Shown here one piece after another: positions 45,825 through 55,185 of a stretch of DNA of 64,000 nucleotides; the first letter of the stretch is position 1, and every line of letters starts with the position of its first letter. The stretch lies in the NCBI RefSeq assembly GCF_000421765.1, contig NZ_ATXQ01000003.1, forward strand, positions 186,001 through 250,000, in the 5' to 3' direction. A model generated the notes under the pieces. That model made no database searches. It was not told the origin of the DNA and worked only from the letters and a program-made list of their open reading frames with translations. A program made the position numbers and the translations under genes. This stretch comes from Denitrificimonas caeni DSM 24390. GTDB lineage: Bacteria > Pseudomonadota > Gammaproteobacteria > Pseudomonadales > Pseudomonadaceae.

Positions 45825-48002
45825 TTATAAGCCGTTTTTAGCTTTAAATTCGCGACGACGACGGTGTAATACTGGCTCGGTGTAGCCATTAGGCTGCTCG
45901 CGGCCTTGCAGTACCAATTCCAGTGAAGCTTGGAACGCGACGTTGTCGTCGAAGTTCGGTGCCATTGGTTTGTAGATTGGATCATCAGCATTCTGGCGAT
46001 CAACCACAACAGCCATACGCTGCATCGTCTCAACAATTTGTGCCTCGGTAACGATACCGTGACGCAACCAGTTCGCCATGTGCTGGCTTGAGATACGTAG
46101 AGTAGCGCGGTCTTCCATCAGACCGACATCGTTGATGTCAGGTACTTTAGAACAACCAACACTGTGGTCAATCCAGCGCACAACATAACCCAAGATACCT
46201 TGCGCGTTGTTGTCGAGCTCGTGCTGAATTTCTTCGGCAGTCCAGTCTGTGCTTGGTGCCAATGGAATAGTCAGAATCTCGTCAATTGAAGCAAACTGAC
46301 GTTTCTTCAACTCTTCTTGACGAGCAAACACATCCACTTCGTGGTAATGCAGAGCGTGCAGCGTTGCCGCTGTTGGTGATGGAACCCACGCTGTATTGGC
46401 GCCCGCTTTTGGGTGACCAATTTTTTGCTCAACCATGGCTGCCATCAAATCAGGCATTGCCCACATACCTTTACCGATTTGTGCAACGCCAGACAGGCCG
46501 GTAGCCAGTCCTGTATCAACGTTCCAATCTTCGTAGGCTGCAATCCACTTCTCGCCGCGCATGGCTGTTTTACGAACCATTGCGCCCGCTTCCATAGAGG
46601 TATGGATTTCATCACCGGTACGGTCTAAGAAACCTGTGTTAATGAACACCACGCGCTCTTTAGCTTCAGCAATACAGGCTTTCAAGTTAACTGTGGTGCG
46701 ACGCTCTTCGTCCATAATACCCATTTTCAGGGTGTTACGCGCCAAGCCTAATACATCTTCAGCACGTGCAAACAGCTCGTTAGCAAACGCTGCTTCTTCT
46801 GGACCATGCATTTTCGGTTTAACGATATACATGCTGCCAGTGCGGCTATTTTGGCGGCTGGTGTTGCCTTTCAAGTTATGCATCGCAATTAAGCTGGTGA
46901 ACAATGCATCCATGATGCCTTCTGGCATCTCGTTGCCTTGCTCATCCAAAATTGCTGGGTTGGTCATTAAGTGGCCAACGTTACGAATGAACAATAATGA
47001 ACGGCCGTGCAACTTCACTTCACCGCCATTGACTGCGGTATACACGCGATCTGGATTCATTACGCGAGTAAAGGTTTTATCGCCTTTGGTCACGCTTTCA
47101 GACAGGTCACCCTTCATCAAGCCTAACCAGTTGCTGTAAACCAATGTTTTATCATCGGCATCAACCGCAGCGATCGAGTCTTCACAGTCCATGATGGTGG
47201 TTAAGGCTGACTCAACCAAAACATCTTTGATGCCTGCAGCATCGGTTTTACCGACAACGCTGTTTGCATCAATTTGGATCTCAAAGTGCAGGCCATTGTT
47301 CTTCAACAGAACAACAGTGGGTGCTGCTGCATCACCTTGGAAACCAACCAATTGCGCATCATTACGCAGACCGGTGTTGCTGCCGCCTTTTAGGCTAACC
47401 AACAGTTTGCCTGCATCAATGCGGTAGCCGGTTGCATCAACGTGCGAGCCCGCTGCTAAAGGTGCAGATTTGTCTAAGAAAGCACGTGCATAAGCGATGA
47501 CTTTATCGCCACGTACTTTGTTGTAGCCCTTGCCTTTCTCTGCGCCGCCTTCTTCACTGATGACATCAGTGCCATACAAAGCGTCATACAAAGAACCCCA
47601 ACGCGCATTCGCAGCGTTAAGGGCAAAACGTGCGTTAGTTACAGGTACCACTAATTGTGGACCTGCCATACGAGCAATTTCGTCGTCAACATTTTGTGTG
47701 CTGGCTTGAAAGTCTGCTGCTTCTGGCAACAAGTATCCAATCTCTTGCAGAAATGCTTTATAAGCGACTGCGTCATGAGCCTGGCCCTTACGTGCAAGGT
47801 GCCACTCATCAATTTGTGCTTGTAAGGCATCACGTTTTTCTAGCAGGGCACGATTTTTCGGTGCAAGGTCTTTTAACACCTTCGTTGCGCCTTCCCAGAA
47901 TTGCTCTGCAGTCACACCAGTGCCCGGAATAGCTTGATTATTAACGAAGTCATATAAAACTTTGGCGACCTGCAAGCCACCGACTTGAACGCGATCAGTC
48001 AT
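45825..48002 (-). CDS. glcB: Malate synthase G
   Basis: 725 residues, the normal size for the G isoform. It condenses glyoxylate with acetyl-CoA to malate, closing the glyoxylate route for growth on C2 compounds and fatty acids. Conserved blocks include [18 protein letters not shown] with metal-binding acids, [32 protein letters not shown] and [21 protein letters not shown]. Fatty acids made by the sulfatase/lao locus at the window end would need this step. Its upstream region holds a TGTAG-N16-CTACA repeat and the sRNA candidate. Confidence 0.96.
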   Translation of the reverse strand: MTDRVQVGGLQVAKVLYDFVNNQAIPGTGVTAEQFWEGATKVLKDLAPKNRALLEKRDALQAQIDEWHLARKGQAHDAVAYKAFLQEIGYLLPEAADFQASTQNVDDEIARMAGPQLVVPVTNARFALNAANARWGSLYDALYGTDVISEEGGAEKGKGYNKVRGDKVIAYARAFLDKSAPLAAGSHVDATGYRIDAGKLLVSLKGGSNTGLRNDAQLVGFQGDAAAPTVVLLKNNGLHFEIQIDANSVVGKTDAAGIKDVLVESALTTIMDCEDSIAAVDADDKTLVYSNWLGLMKGDLSESVTKGDKTFTRVMNPDRVYTAVNGGEVKLHGRSLLFIRNVGHLMTNPAILDEQGNEMPEGIMDALFTSLIAMHNLKGNTSRQNSRTGSMYIVKPKMHGPEEAAFANELFARAEDVLGLARNTLKMGIMDEERRTTVNLKACIAEAKERVVFINTGFLDRTGDEIHTSMEAGAMVRKTAMRGEKWIAAYEDWNVDTGLATGLSGVAQIGKGMWAMPDLMAAMVEQKIGHPKAGANTAWVPSPTAATLHALHYHEVDVFARQEELKKRQFASIDEILTIPLAPSTDWTAEEIQHELDNNAQGILGYVVRWIDHSVGCSKVPDINDVGLMEDRATLRISSQHMANWLRHGIVTEAQIVETMQRMAVVVDRQNADDPIYKPMAPNFDDNVAFQASLELVLQGREQPNGYTEPVLHRRRREFKAKNGL

Positions 48003-48051
48003 TTTTGCCTCACTCTGCTTGGAAAAGCCTCAAATAGAACGGCCAGTAGGC

Positions 48052-48081
48052 CATGTAGTGCACAACCATAAATACTACATG
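48052..48081. promoter_or_regulatory. CATGTAGT-N14-ACTACATG inverted repeat upstream of glcB
   Basis: Perfect 8-bp arms 50-79 bases before the glcB start codon. The core TGTAG-N16-CTACA has the same spacing as the repeat upstream of pckA and uses the HexR-type half-site. It may be an operator; no known regulator can be assigned by reading. Confidence 0.5.
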
Positions 48082-48148
48082 AATATTTCTAAAAAAGCAG
48101 AGGGAAATCAACTGAGCAACTTTTGTCGCAGATGGCCGAAAAAAAGGC

Positions 48149-48193
48149 AAAAAAAACTCCGAATCTCACGGGGGGGGGAGAGAGATTCGGAGT
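48149..48193 (-). terminator. Strong terminator with C9 loop (end of sRNA candidate and polA unit)
   Basis: On the minus strand ACTCCGAATCTC and GAGATTCGGAGT form a perfect 12-bp stem, the 14-base loop contains nine consecutive C, and eight T follow. It stops transcription before glcB. Confidence 0.92.
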
Positions 48194-48281
48194 ATAAGTC
48201 CGGACTGCTAGGGGTAGTCCGGATATCTGCCAACATAAAACACATCAAGGAGTTTCAACAACGGTATTCCTTAACCATTCA
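48149..48281 (-). ncRNA. Candidate small RNA downstream of polA (ErsA/Spot 42-like position)
   Basis: About 133 nt on the minus strand, from a start predicted just past an AlgU-type promoter to a T8 terminator. Three hairpins can form: a short 5' one with AAGGA/TCCTT arms (about 48244-48268), an 8-bp TCCGGACT/AGTCCGGA stem whose 9-nt loop contains CCCC (48199-48223), and the 12-bp terminator stem with a loop of nine C. C-rich loops suit pairing with G-rich ribosome sites of target mRNAs. E. coli Spot 42 and P. aeruginosa ErsA lie between polA and yihA; ErsA is similar in size and controlled by AlgU (sigma-22). Homology is inferred from place, size and promoter type, not from alignment. Confidence 0.65.
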
Positions 48282-48286
48282 AATAC

Positions 48287-48314
48287 TCTGACTGTGCTTT
48301 TGTAAAATTAGTTC
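48287..48314 (-). promoter_or_regulatory. AlgU (sigma-22/sigma-E)-type promoter
   Basis: On the minus strand GAACTA (48309-48314), 17 bases, then TCAGA (48287-48291). This fits GAACTT-N16/17-TCTGA with one change in each box. It starts 20 bases past the polA stop and would begin a transcript near 48281. Confidence 0.55.
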
Positions 48315-48334
48315 CTAGATTGTTTTAAAAAAAT

Positions 48335-51154
48335 TTAATGTGCCTGATCCCAATTATCGCCGACACCGGCTTCAACCAGTAATGGCACGTCCAAAGCGGC
48401 GCCAGCACTCATCAATGGTAATAAGCCTGCGCGCAACGCGTCCACTTGATCTTCGCGGACCTCAAGCACCAATTCATCATGCACTTGTAGGATAACGCGC
48501 GCATCCAAACCCGATTCTGCTAACCAGCTGTCCACAGTAATCATCGCGCGCTTAATAATATCGGCAGCACTGCCCTGCATCGGCGCGTTAATCGCAGTAC
48601 GCTCAGCCCCTTTACGGATCGCCGCATTTTTCGCGTTAATATCTGGCAAGTACAAACGGCGACCAAACAAAGTCTCAACATAGCCTTGCTCACTAGCCTG
48701 CTTGCGAGTGCGCTCCATATAGTCGAGTACACCTGGATAACGGGCAAAGTAACGGTCCATATACATTTGCGCCTGACCACGGTCGCAACCAATTTGCTTA
48801 GCCAGACCATGCGCACTCATGCCATAAATCAGACCAAAGTTAATCGCTTTAGCGCTGCGACGTTGGTCAGTGGTGACATCCTCTAACTCAACACCAAACA
48901 CTTCAGAGGCGGTCGCTTTGTGTACATCACGATCATTACGGAAAGCATCCAGTAAACCTGGATCTTGCGCCAAGTGCGCCATGATGCGTAATTCAATTTG
49001 CGAGTAGTCAGCCGCCAGTAGTTTATAGCCTGTAGGGGCAATAAACGCCTGACGAATACGACGCCCTTCAGCGGTACGAATCGGAATATTTTGTAAGTTA
49101 GGATCACTCGACGATAAGCGTCCAGTCGCGGTGACGGCTTGATGGTAGCTGGTATGAATACGCCCAGTCAGCGGATTAATTTGCTCAGGCAAGCGGTCAG
49201 TGTAAGTACTTTTAAGTTTACTTAAGCTGCGGTACTCCATCAGTAATACGGGTAACTCATGGCCTTGCTCCGCCAATTCTGACAACACCGCTTCGGCGGT
49301 ACTGGGCTGACCTTTGGCGGTTTTCGCCAAGACCGGTAAACCGAGCTTTTCATACAACACAACACCCAGCTGTTTAGGCGAAGCCAAATTAAACTCTTCA
49401 CCGGCAATCTCGAAGGTCTTGCGCTCCAGCTCAGTGAGTTTCTCCGCCAGCTCTAAACTTTGCAGCCCTAAGAGATGTGCATCGACTAAGGCACCGCAAC
49501 GCTCAATCCGCGCTAGCACCGGCATCAAAGGCATTTCAATCTTAGCCAACACATCAACCAGTGTTGGAATCTCTTCGAGCTCTTTAATTAAACAATTATG
49601 CAAACACAGGGTAATTTCAGCGTCTTCAGCGGCATAAGGCCCAGCAATACTCAGGTCAACTTGATCGAAGGTCAGTTGCTTAGCGCCTTTACCGGCCACC
49701 TCTTCAAAAAGAATCGTGCTGCGATTTAAATAACGCTGCGCCAAGCTGTCCATGTTATGCCGCGTGGCGGTGGAATTGAGCACATAGGATTCAAGCATGG
49801 TGTCGAAGCGTACGCCCTGTACCGCAATGCCATAACGGGCTAACACGTTAATATCGTATTTACCGTTTTGGCAGACTTTGCTAATCGCTGGATTTTCCAG
49901 CAGTGGACGCAACGCATCCAGCACTTTTTTCTCATCCAACTGCTCTGGCACGCCCATATAACTATGCGCCAAGGGCACATAAGCCGCTTCACCTTCAGCT
50001 ACTGCAAAAGAAATGCCCACTAAGCGCGCCTGCTGCGCATCGACGCTAGTGGTTTCGGTATCGAAAGCAAACAGCTTGGCTTGGCTTAAGCGCTGCAGCC
50101 AATCGGCAAATGCTTCTTCAGTCAAAATAGTGTGAAATTTAGCCTGATGTTCGACTGCTGCAGTTTCGGCTGCTGCGCTGTCGGCTGAACTTTCAGTCTC
50201 AACCACAGGCTCGGCAAACAAATCATCCGAGACGCTGCTAACTGCTGTCTTTGGTTTAGGACTGCTCGGCGCAGCAGCACTGCGACGACGAATCTCATCT
50301 TGCCAGCTTTTAAACTCTAAGCGCTGATACAACTCCATCAAAATCTCGTCTTGCGGATCCTGCATGTGCATGTCGTCAATATTCAGCTCTAACTCAACAT
50401 CGGTTTTAATCGTGGCCAACTGACGTGATAAATAGGCCATATCACGATTATCTAATAATTTAGAGCCTAGTGTTTTCGCACCACGAATGGGTAAAGTCGC
50501 AACTTTATCAAGATTGGCATAAATAGCATCCATATCACCAAGGCCAACCAATAAGCCCAGCGCGGTTTTTTCACCGACGCCTGGCACGCCGGGAATGTTG
50601 TCGGATTTATCCCCCATCAAAGCTAGATAGTCGATGATCAGTTCTGGGCCAATGCCGAATTTCTCCACCACGCCATCACTGTCTAACGTGGTGTTGTACA
50701 TGGTATTGACTAAGGTGACATGACCGTTGACCAACTGCGCCATATCTTTATCACCAGTGGAGATCACTACCGGACGCTCGGCCAGAGTGCTGCTGAGCGC
50801 CAAAGTGCCAATCACATCATCGGCTTCCACGCCTTCTACGCATAAAAACGGGAAACCCAGCGCCCGAACGCAGTCATGCAGCGGCTCAATTTGCACACGC
50901 AAATCATCCGGCATCGACGGTCTTTGCGCTTTGTATTCAGTGAATAATGCATCACGAAAGGTTGGTCCCTTAGCATCAAAAATCACCGTAATCACGCTCT
51001 CAGGATATTGCTTGCGCAAACTGCGCAGCATATTCAATACCCCTTTCACGGCGCCAGTTGGCAGCCCTGCTGATGTCATTAACGGTGGCAGCGCATGAAA
51101 CGCGCGGTACAAATACGATGAACCATCAACTAAAACTAAAGGGGCTTGAGACAT
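48335..51154 (-). CDS. polA: DNA polymerase I
   Basis: 939 residues from ATG 51154 (MSQAPLVLVDGSSYLYRAFHALPP); a TTG 12 bases upstream is open but less likely. The N-terminal 5' nuclease (1 to ~300) has DAKGPTFRD, EGVEADDVIGTLA and GDKSDNIPGVPGVG. A 3'-5' exonuclease (about 340-520) has the Asp-x-Glu pair in FDTETTS. The polymerase has AADYSQIELRIMAHLA and QVHDELVLEV. It fills gaps and removes RNA primers. It is single, with the sRNA candidate behind it. Confidence 0.96.
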   Translation of the reverse strand: MSQAPLVLVDGSSYLYRAFHALPPLMTSAGLPTGAVKGVLNMLRSLRKQYPESVITVIFDAKGPTFRDALFTEYKAQRPSMPDDLRVQIEPLHDCVRALGFPFLCVEGVEADDVIGTLALSSTLAERPVVISTGDKDMAQLVNGHVTLVNTMYNTTLDSDGVVEKFGIGPELIIDYLALMGDKSDNIPGVPGVGEKTALGLLVGLGDMDAIYANLDKVATLPIRGAKTLGSKLLDNRDMAYLSRQLATIKTDVELELNIDDMHMQDPQDEILMELYQRLEFKSWQDEIRRRSAAAPSSPKPKTAVSSVSDDLFAEPVVETESSADSAAAETAAVEHQAKFHTILTEEAFADWLQRLSQAKLFAFDTETTSVDAQQARLVGISFAVAEGEAAYVPLAHSYMGVPEQLDEKKVLDALRPLLENPAISKVCQNGKYDINVLARYGIAVQGVRFDTMLESYVLNSTATRHNMDSLAQRYLNRSTILFEEVAGKGAKQLTFDQVDLSIAGPYAAEDAEITLCLHNCLIKELEEIPTLVDVLAKIEMPLMPVLARIERCGALVDAHLLGLQSLELAEKLTELERKTFEIAGEEFNLASPKQLGVVLYEKLGLPVLAKTAKGQPSTAEAVLSELAEQGHELPVLLMEYRSLSKLKSTYTDRLPEQINPLTGRIHTSYHQAVTATGRLSSSDPNLQNIPIRTAEGRRIRQAFIAPTGYKLLAADYSQIELRIMAHLAQDPGLLDAFRNDRDVHKATASEVFGVELEDVTTDQRRSAKAINFGLIYGMSAHGLAKQIGCDRGQAQMYMDRYFARYPGVLDYMERTRKQASEQGYVETLFGRRLYLPDINAKNAAIRKGAERTAINAPMQGSAADIIKRAMITVDSWLAESGLDARVILQVHDELVLEVREDQVDALRAGLLPLMSAGAALDVPLLVEAGVGDNWDQAH

Positions 51155-51475
51155 GCGGGTATTCAACCTTTACAAAAACAACCAAATGAGTAACACATTA
51201 CTGAGTTAACAAGCATACAGGCAATCGCTATTGGCTCCCACTGCACGACACAGTGCTACAACTTAGAAATGCCAGACATGTGTTCAAGCAATCATCAATA
51301 ACAGCATTCCTTGCGCCGGAACAAAACAAACGAACACATTATATGTGTAGATTAGGACTATGGGAGATTTGCACAGCACAAGCCACGCAAGCATCGCCTT
51401 TATCTCTCTGCGACACAGAATGACGCATTACCAGTGGATGATGAGCTCTAGCTTGCCGAATTTACAGGGGTTTTT
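51155..51475. other. Divergent non-coding region between polA and the ADP-ribosylglycohydrolase
   Basis: 321 bases without a gene. It holds a 15-bp palindrome ACACAT-TAT-ATGTGT (51334-51348), about 130 bases before the glycohydrolase start, which could be an operator. No clear sigma-70 pair stands out on either strand. Confidence 0.5.
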
Positions 51476-52744
51476 ATGTTGTTATTGGATCAAATACAGG
51501 CCTTTGACTTGATTGCCGACACTCGCAACGCCAATCCCATGAGCGTCATCAGTCTGCAGCCAGTCGGCAATAACAACGGGCAGATTACCGTATCAGGGGC
51601 GCACGGTTTACTACGTCAACTCACCCTAGAAGATGGCCAGAAAAGCCATTTAAGCCATGCACCGCAGCAGCGTTTAGTACGCGACCCTAGCGCTTTGCTT
51701 GGCTGCTTGCTGGGAGGCGCTTTAGGTGATGCCTGCGGTGCGCCGGTAGAGTTTCTCGAGTGGTTTGAAATCCAAAAGCGCTTTGGTGAGAGCGGCATCC
51801 AAGACTTACAGCCAGCCTATGGCAAGCTTGGTTCAGTAACCGATGACACGCAAATGATGTTGTTTACTGCAGAAGGTTTATTGCGCGCTACTGTACGCGA
51901 GCATCTACGCGGCACAACGCATACCCCCAGCATTATTCATAACGCTTATATGCGCTGGTTACTCACGCAAAATGTATCCGCCAATCCGTACCTCGCTGAG
52001 ACTGTCAGTGATGGCTGGTTAATTGCAGACCAACGCCTCTGGGCACGACGCGCACCCGGCTCCACGTGCTTAAACTCATTGCAATCAGCTCAGCAGCTTG
52101 GGGCGATGGCCGAAAACAACAGTAAAGGTTGCGGCGGTGTGATGCGTGTTGCTCCTTGTGCTTTTATGCCCTATCCCTTTACTTCAGCTGCGCAAGCCGC
52201 ACACCTCACCCACGGACATCCATCCGGTTATTTATCGGCAGGGATATTTGCCGATATCCTTGCGCGCTTATGGCAAACACCAGCCCTGTCACTGGCAGCA
52301 GCCACACACAGCAGTTTGCATGAACATCGAGATAAAGTTGGCATGCATGAAACCTATAATATTCTGCAAAAAGTACTGGAGCTGCACCATGCTGACATCG
52401 AGCCCAACCCCGAGCTGATTGAGGCGCATTTGGGCGGCGGCTGGATTGCCGAAGAGGCGCTAGCGATAGGTTTGTGGTGTGCATTATCAGCCAAAGACTT
52501 TACTGATGGTGTGTGCAAAGCCGTCAACCACAGTGGTGACAGCGATAGTACCGGCCTTATCGCTGGACACTTTCTTGGACTGCTACTGAGCGCGCACGCT
52601 TTGCCAAGCGAATGGCTGGCTCACTTAGAAATGCGCGACAGCATCCAACAAATCGCCACTGACTTATGTTTAGTGCCGCATCAAGTCAGCCTCAATAACC
52701 GTAGCGAAGACACCGCGCTATGGCAACGCTACCCTGGTTGGTGA
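51476..52744 (+). CDS. ADP-ribosylglycohydrolase family protein (DraG/ARH-like)
   Basis: 422 residues; AGGGG precedes the ATG. From residue ~73 the ARH fold is plain: GCLLGGALGDACGAPVEF, metal-binding TDDTQM (near residue 123), NNSKGCGGVMRVAP, and a C-terminal NHSGDSDSTGLIAGHFLGLL with the second set of Asp residues that bind two Mg ions. Such enzymes remove ADP-ribose from proteins, nucleic acids or small molecules. The ~70-residue N-terminal part is not typical of the family and contains a VISLQPVGNNNGQITVSGAHG segment of unknown role. No ADP-ribosyltransferase gene is close. Confidence 0.88.
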   Translation: MLLLDQIQAFDLIADTRNANPMSVISLQPVGNNNGQITVSGAHGLLRQLTLEDGQKSHLSHAPQQRLVRDPSALLGCLLGGALGDACGAPVEFLEWFEIQKRFGESGIQDLQPAYGKLGSVTDDTQMMLFTAEGLLRATVREHLRGTTHTPSIIHNAYMRWLLTQNVSANPYLAETVSDGWLIADQRLWARRAPGSTCLNSLQSAQQLGAMAENNSKGCGGVMRVAPCAFMPYPFTSAAQAAHLTHGHPSGYLSAGIFADILARLWQTPALSLAAATHSSLHEHRDKVGMHETYNILQKVLELHHADIEPNPELIEAHLGGGWIAEEALAIGLWCALSAKDFTDGVCKAVNHSGDSDSTGLIAGHFLGLLLSAHALPSEWLAHLEMRDSIQQIATDLCLVPHQVSLNNRSEDTALWQRYPGW

Positions 52745-52850
52745 GCTAATAGGATTGGTCAACCTGCGGTGTTGCACAGTTTTTGCTAGCATGACCGGCA
52801 GACCATGCCTGCAGCGACAAACAGCTGCTCTAGCCAATGAGGATTTTAAG

Positions 52851-53072
52851 ATGAGCGATAAACTGCACCCCGATGCCCTACAAGCGTTAAAAATCGCGTT
52901 CAACTACATGCCTAAAGCGATTGAAGTGACCAAGTACGAATACGGAGAGCATTATAAAGTCGTGCTGGAGCACATTGAGACGGTCAAGGAAATGCTCTTG
53001 CTCAATGATATTGACCCGGAAGAAGTTTACGGCGAAATCAATCCAGAGCACACACCAAACTCATCTTACTAA
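52851..53072 (+). CDS. Small uncharacterised protein
   Basis: 73 residues starting at ATG 52851 after GAGG at eight bases. The frame is open 96 bases upstream, but that part looks non-coding. It is acidic, helix-rich and soluble: LHPDALQALKIAFNYMPKA, then VVLEHIETVKEMLLLNDIDPEEVYGEI. I do not recognise a named family. It follows the glycohydrolase by about 105 bases and could share its transcript. Confidence 0.6.
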   Translation: MSDKLHPDALQALKIAFNYMPKAIEVTKYEYGEHYKVVLEHIETVKEMLLLNDIDPEEVYGEINPEHTPNSSY

Positions 53073-53228
53073 AGCTGGGTTCTTGCGTTTAGTTAAGTTT
53101 TCCTGAGAATTATTTGTTGTCCTGCAAGGGCTCTGGCAGAGTATTTTTATCGCTGCATTTGTGGCGTACAAGGCAACTCTGCCGACCCATGCAATGCTTA
53201 GCAAGCAACAGATAAGAAGGATATAACG

Positions 53229-53459
53229 ATGACCGATACTTGGCTTCCTTCCCTAATTACTGCCACACCACAAGAAGGCTTTGAGCTGGCCATTACGCTG
53301 AGCCGTCGCGGTGTGAAATACACTCAACCTGATATGGAAACCCTGAAGGCGCTACGCTCTGCCTATGCAGAGTCTGCTGACGGCTTGACGGCGGCATCGC
53401 AAGTCATCGCCATTAACTTTCAAACCGTCTCTGCAGCCAATAACTACTGGCGCAGTTAA
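53229..53459 (+). CDS. Small uncharacterised protein
   Basis: 76 residues from an ATG with AAGGA upstream. Soluble, with no signal or membrane segment; starts MTDTWLPSLITATPQEGFELA, and the last 40 residues form a predicted helix rich in Ala and Ser. The good ribosome site and typical codon use support a real gene. No family recognised. The 156-base gap before it has an 8-bp inverted repeat GGCAGAGT/ACTCTGCC (53135-53183) that may hold its regulation. Confidence 0.55.
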   Translation: MTDTWLPSLITATPQEGFELAITLSRRGVKYTQPDMETLKALRSAYAESADGLTAASQVIAINFQTVSAANNYWRS

Positions 53460-53536
53460 TCCGCGCAACTTAAAAACAACTCTCAGACAGCTCAAATGAT
53501 TGAGCGCCGCTGACAAACAGCACAAATAGTCAACGA

Positions 53537-53637
53537 GTGCTTTGCAGTGGTTGTGATCAGCGCAGCCAGGGATGGCGCAGCGCCGGAGTTGAGCCCCGAA
53601 CGGGCTCATCGATGCAAAAACAATCACCGCACAGTAC
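53537..53637 (+). repeat. Intergenic hairpin element, copy A
   Basis: 101 bases, in the 341-base gap between the 76-residue gene and the acyltransferase. The 18-base end arms (GTGCTTTGCAGTGGTTGT and the complement of GTACTGTGCGGTGATTGT) pair with 13 of 18 matches. The ~65-base core has GGATGGCGCAGCGCCGGAG and a perfect inner stem TGAGCCC/GGGCTCA. Two more copies lie at 58400 and 58653. Flanking bases (CAGCACAAAT upstream) are also shared with copy C. Confidence 0.8.
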
Positions 53638-53800
53638 GGCAAGCGCAATTTTAACAGTCAGAAATGCACTTTGAATTAAGCTTTTGCGGGCGAGCCGTCC
53701 GCGCTTCCAGAGTCGGCATAGCCCGTTTAATTTCACGAGAACAGTAGCCGCCAAGTACGCGAGCAATATCAATGATCAGTGAGTGCTGCTTGTCGCGAAT

Positions 53801-54577
53801 TTACTGAGCCGTCTTCTCTTGAGTCTCAGCCAAGACCTCAGCATCTAACGCGCCCAAGTCAAATTGGGTCTGTGCAATCCACTCAAAAGCGCGCTGATTT
53901 AACTCAGCAATCGCTCGCGGACCTTCACCTTCGGCATACATCGGCTGACCAATTACGACATCAATCGTGCCGGGCTTTTTCGCCCAGCCAGCCTTTGGCC
54001 AAAACATCCCAGCATTGTGTGCAATAGGTAATACCGGCAAGCCAGCATTCGCTGCCAACGAGGCGCCGCCACGGGAAAACTTGCCGATATTACCAACTGG
54101 AATGCGCGTGCCTTCTGGAAAAATCAACACCCAACAGTTTTGCTCTAGACGCTCAGCGCCTTGGCTAGCCAGTTGCTTTAAGGCTTGCTTAGGATTATCA
54201 CGGTTAATTGCAATAGGTTTGAGCATCGCCATCGCCCAACCAAAAAACGGTACACGCAGCAGTTCTTTCTTTAACACTTGGCTCAGTGGCTGAAAATACG
54301 CTGATAAGAAAAAGGTTTCCCAAGTGCTTTGATGTTTCGCCAGAATCACACAGCGCTCACTGGGAATGTTTTCGGCACCGCTCACACGGTAATTTAAACC
54401 AATAATGTACTTGCCTAAACCGACAGCGAAACGACACCAGTACACATTGATAAAGCGATAGCGCGCAGGGAAAGGTAAAAAGGGTGCGATCAGCAAACTG
54501 ATCGAACACCAAATAAGCGCACTTAAGCCCAGTAAAACATAGAAAATTACCGTTCTTAATCCGTAGATGACGCCCAT
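53801..54577 (-). CDS. 1-acyl-sn-glycerol-3-phosphate acyltransferase (PlsC family)
   Basis: 258 residues with an N-terminal membrane segment (about 7-30). The catalytic box is KHQSTWE, so the usual HX4D is HX4E as in several pseudomonad paralogues. The substrate-binding box is FPEGTRIP. It makes phosphatidic acid or remodels phospholipids at the inner membrane. It lies 11 bases after gmhB in the same direction, the same order as in P. aeruginosa next to glyQS. Confidence 0.88.
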   Translation of the reverse strand: MGVIYGLRTVIFYVLLGLSALIWCSISLLIAPFLPFPARYRFINVYWCRFAVGLGKYIIGLNYRVSGAENIPSERCVILAKHQSTWETFFLSAYFQPLSQVLKKELLRVPFFGWAMAMLKPIAINRDNPKQALKQLASQGAERLEQNCWVLIFPEGTRIPVGNIGKFSRGGASLAANAGLPVLPIAHNAGMFWPKAGWAKKPGTIDVVIGQPMYAEGEGPRAIAELNQRAFEWIAQTQFDLGALDAEVLAETQEKTAQ

Positions 54578-54588
54578 ATCTCTAACCT

Positions 54589-55119
54589 TTAGCCTAATAA
54601 GTGATCTGCCACTGCTGATAAATCAGCAAATATTAGAGTGTTGTCTGGTAGTGGTTTCTCACGGGTTTGTTCGCCTTTTCCGCTACAGACCAACACTGGT
54701 TGGGCATTGACGGCAACCGCGGCCTGTAAGTCACGCAGGCTGTCACCGACAAACCATACGCCATCCAGTGAGGTTTGGTAGTGCTCGGCAATTTGTGTCA
54801 GCAGGCCTGGCAAAGGTTTACGGCACGCGCAGCCCTCATCTGGACCGTGTGGGCAATAGCTAATCAGCCCCATAGCACCACCGCGCTGCTGCACTTCATC
54901 ACGTAAAACTTGATGCATCGACTCGAGAGTTGGCACGCTGTAATAACCGCGCGCTAAGCCGGACTGGTTGGTCGCCACAGCCACCGTCCAACCGGCGCGA
55001 CTGAGACGCGCAATGGCATCTAAAGCACCCGGCATAGGAATCCATTCAGCCACTGTTTTAATGTAAGCATCCGAATCGTAATTAATCACACCATCACGAT
55101 CGAGAATTAATAATTTCAT
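54589..55119 (-). CDS. gmhB: D-glycero-beta-D-manno-heptose-1,7-bisphosphate 7-phosphatase
   Basis: 176 residues, HAD superfamily. Motif I is LDRDGVIN (nucleophile Asp and acid Asp), motif II ATNQSG, zinc-binding Cys/His in YCPHGPDEGCACRKP, and motif III/IV FVGDSLRDLQAA. It removes the C7 phosphate in ADP-heptose synthesis for the LPS inner core. It lies between glyS and the acyltransferase, as in P. aeruginosa. Confidence 0.93.
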   Translation of the reverse strand: MKLLILDRDGVINYDSDAYIKTVAEWIPMPGALDAIARLSRAGWTVAVATNQSGLARGYYSVPTLESMHQVLRDEVQQRGGAMGLISYCPHGPDEGCACRKPLPGLLTQIAEHYQTSLDGVWFVGDSLRDLQAAVAVNAQPVLVCSGKGEQTREKPLPDNTLIFADLSAVADHLLG

Positions 55120-55185
55120 ACTTGATCCCTACTCAAGATGAGCTCAACAGAGACTCCTTAAGCTCATCGTCTTTCTTGTCGAGCA

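Noticed and set aside
48052..48081. The glcB inverted repeat as an ordinary HexR site
   Set aside because: The half-sites fit, but the 16-base gap does not match the known 5-base centre, so I list it as a separate motif instead of calling HexR.
48156..48193. The G9 run as an assembly artefact or as a promoter feature of glcB
   Set aside because: The flanking 12-bp perfect stem plus T8 on the minus strand make it a terminator loop. The exact run length could still be a sequencing error.
53135..53183. GGCAGAGT/ACTCTGCC inverted repeat as a terminator
   Set aside because: The 33-base spacer and lack of a T-run make a terminator unlikely; noted only within the neighbouring gene entry.
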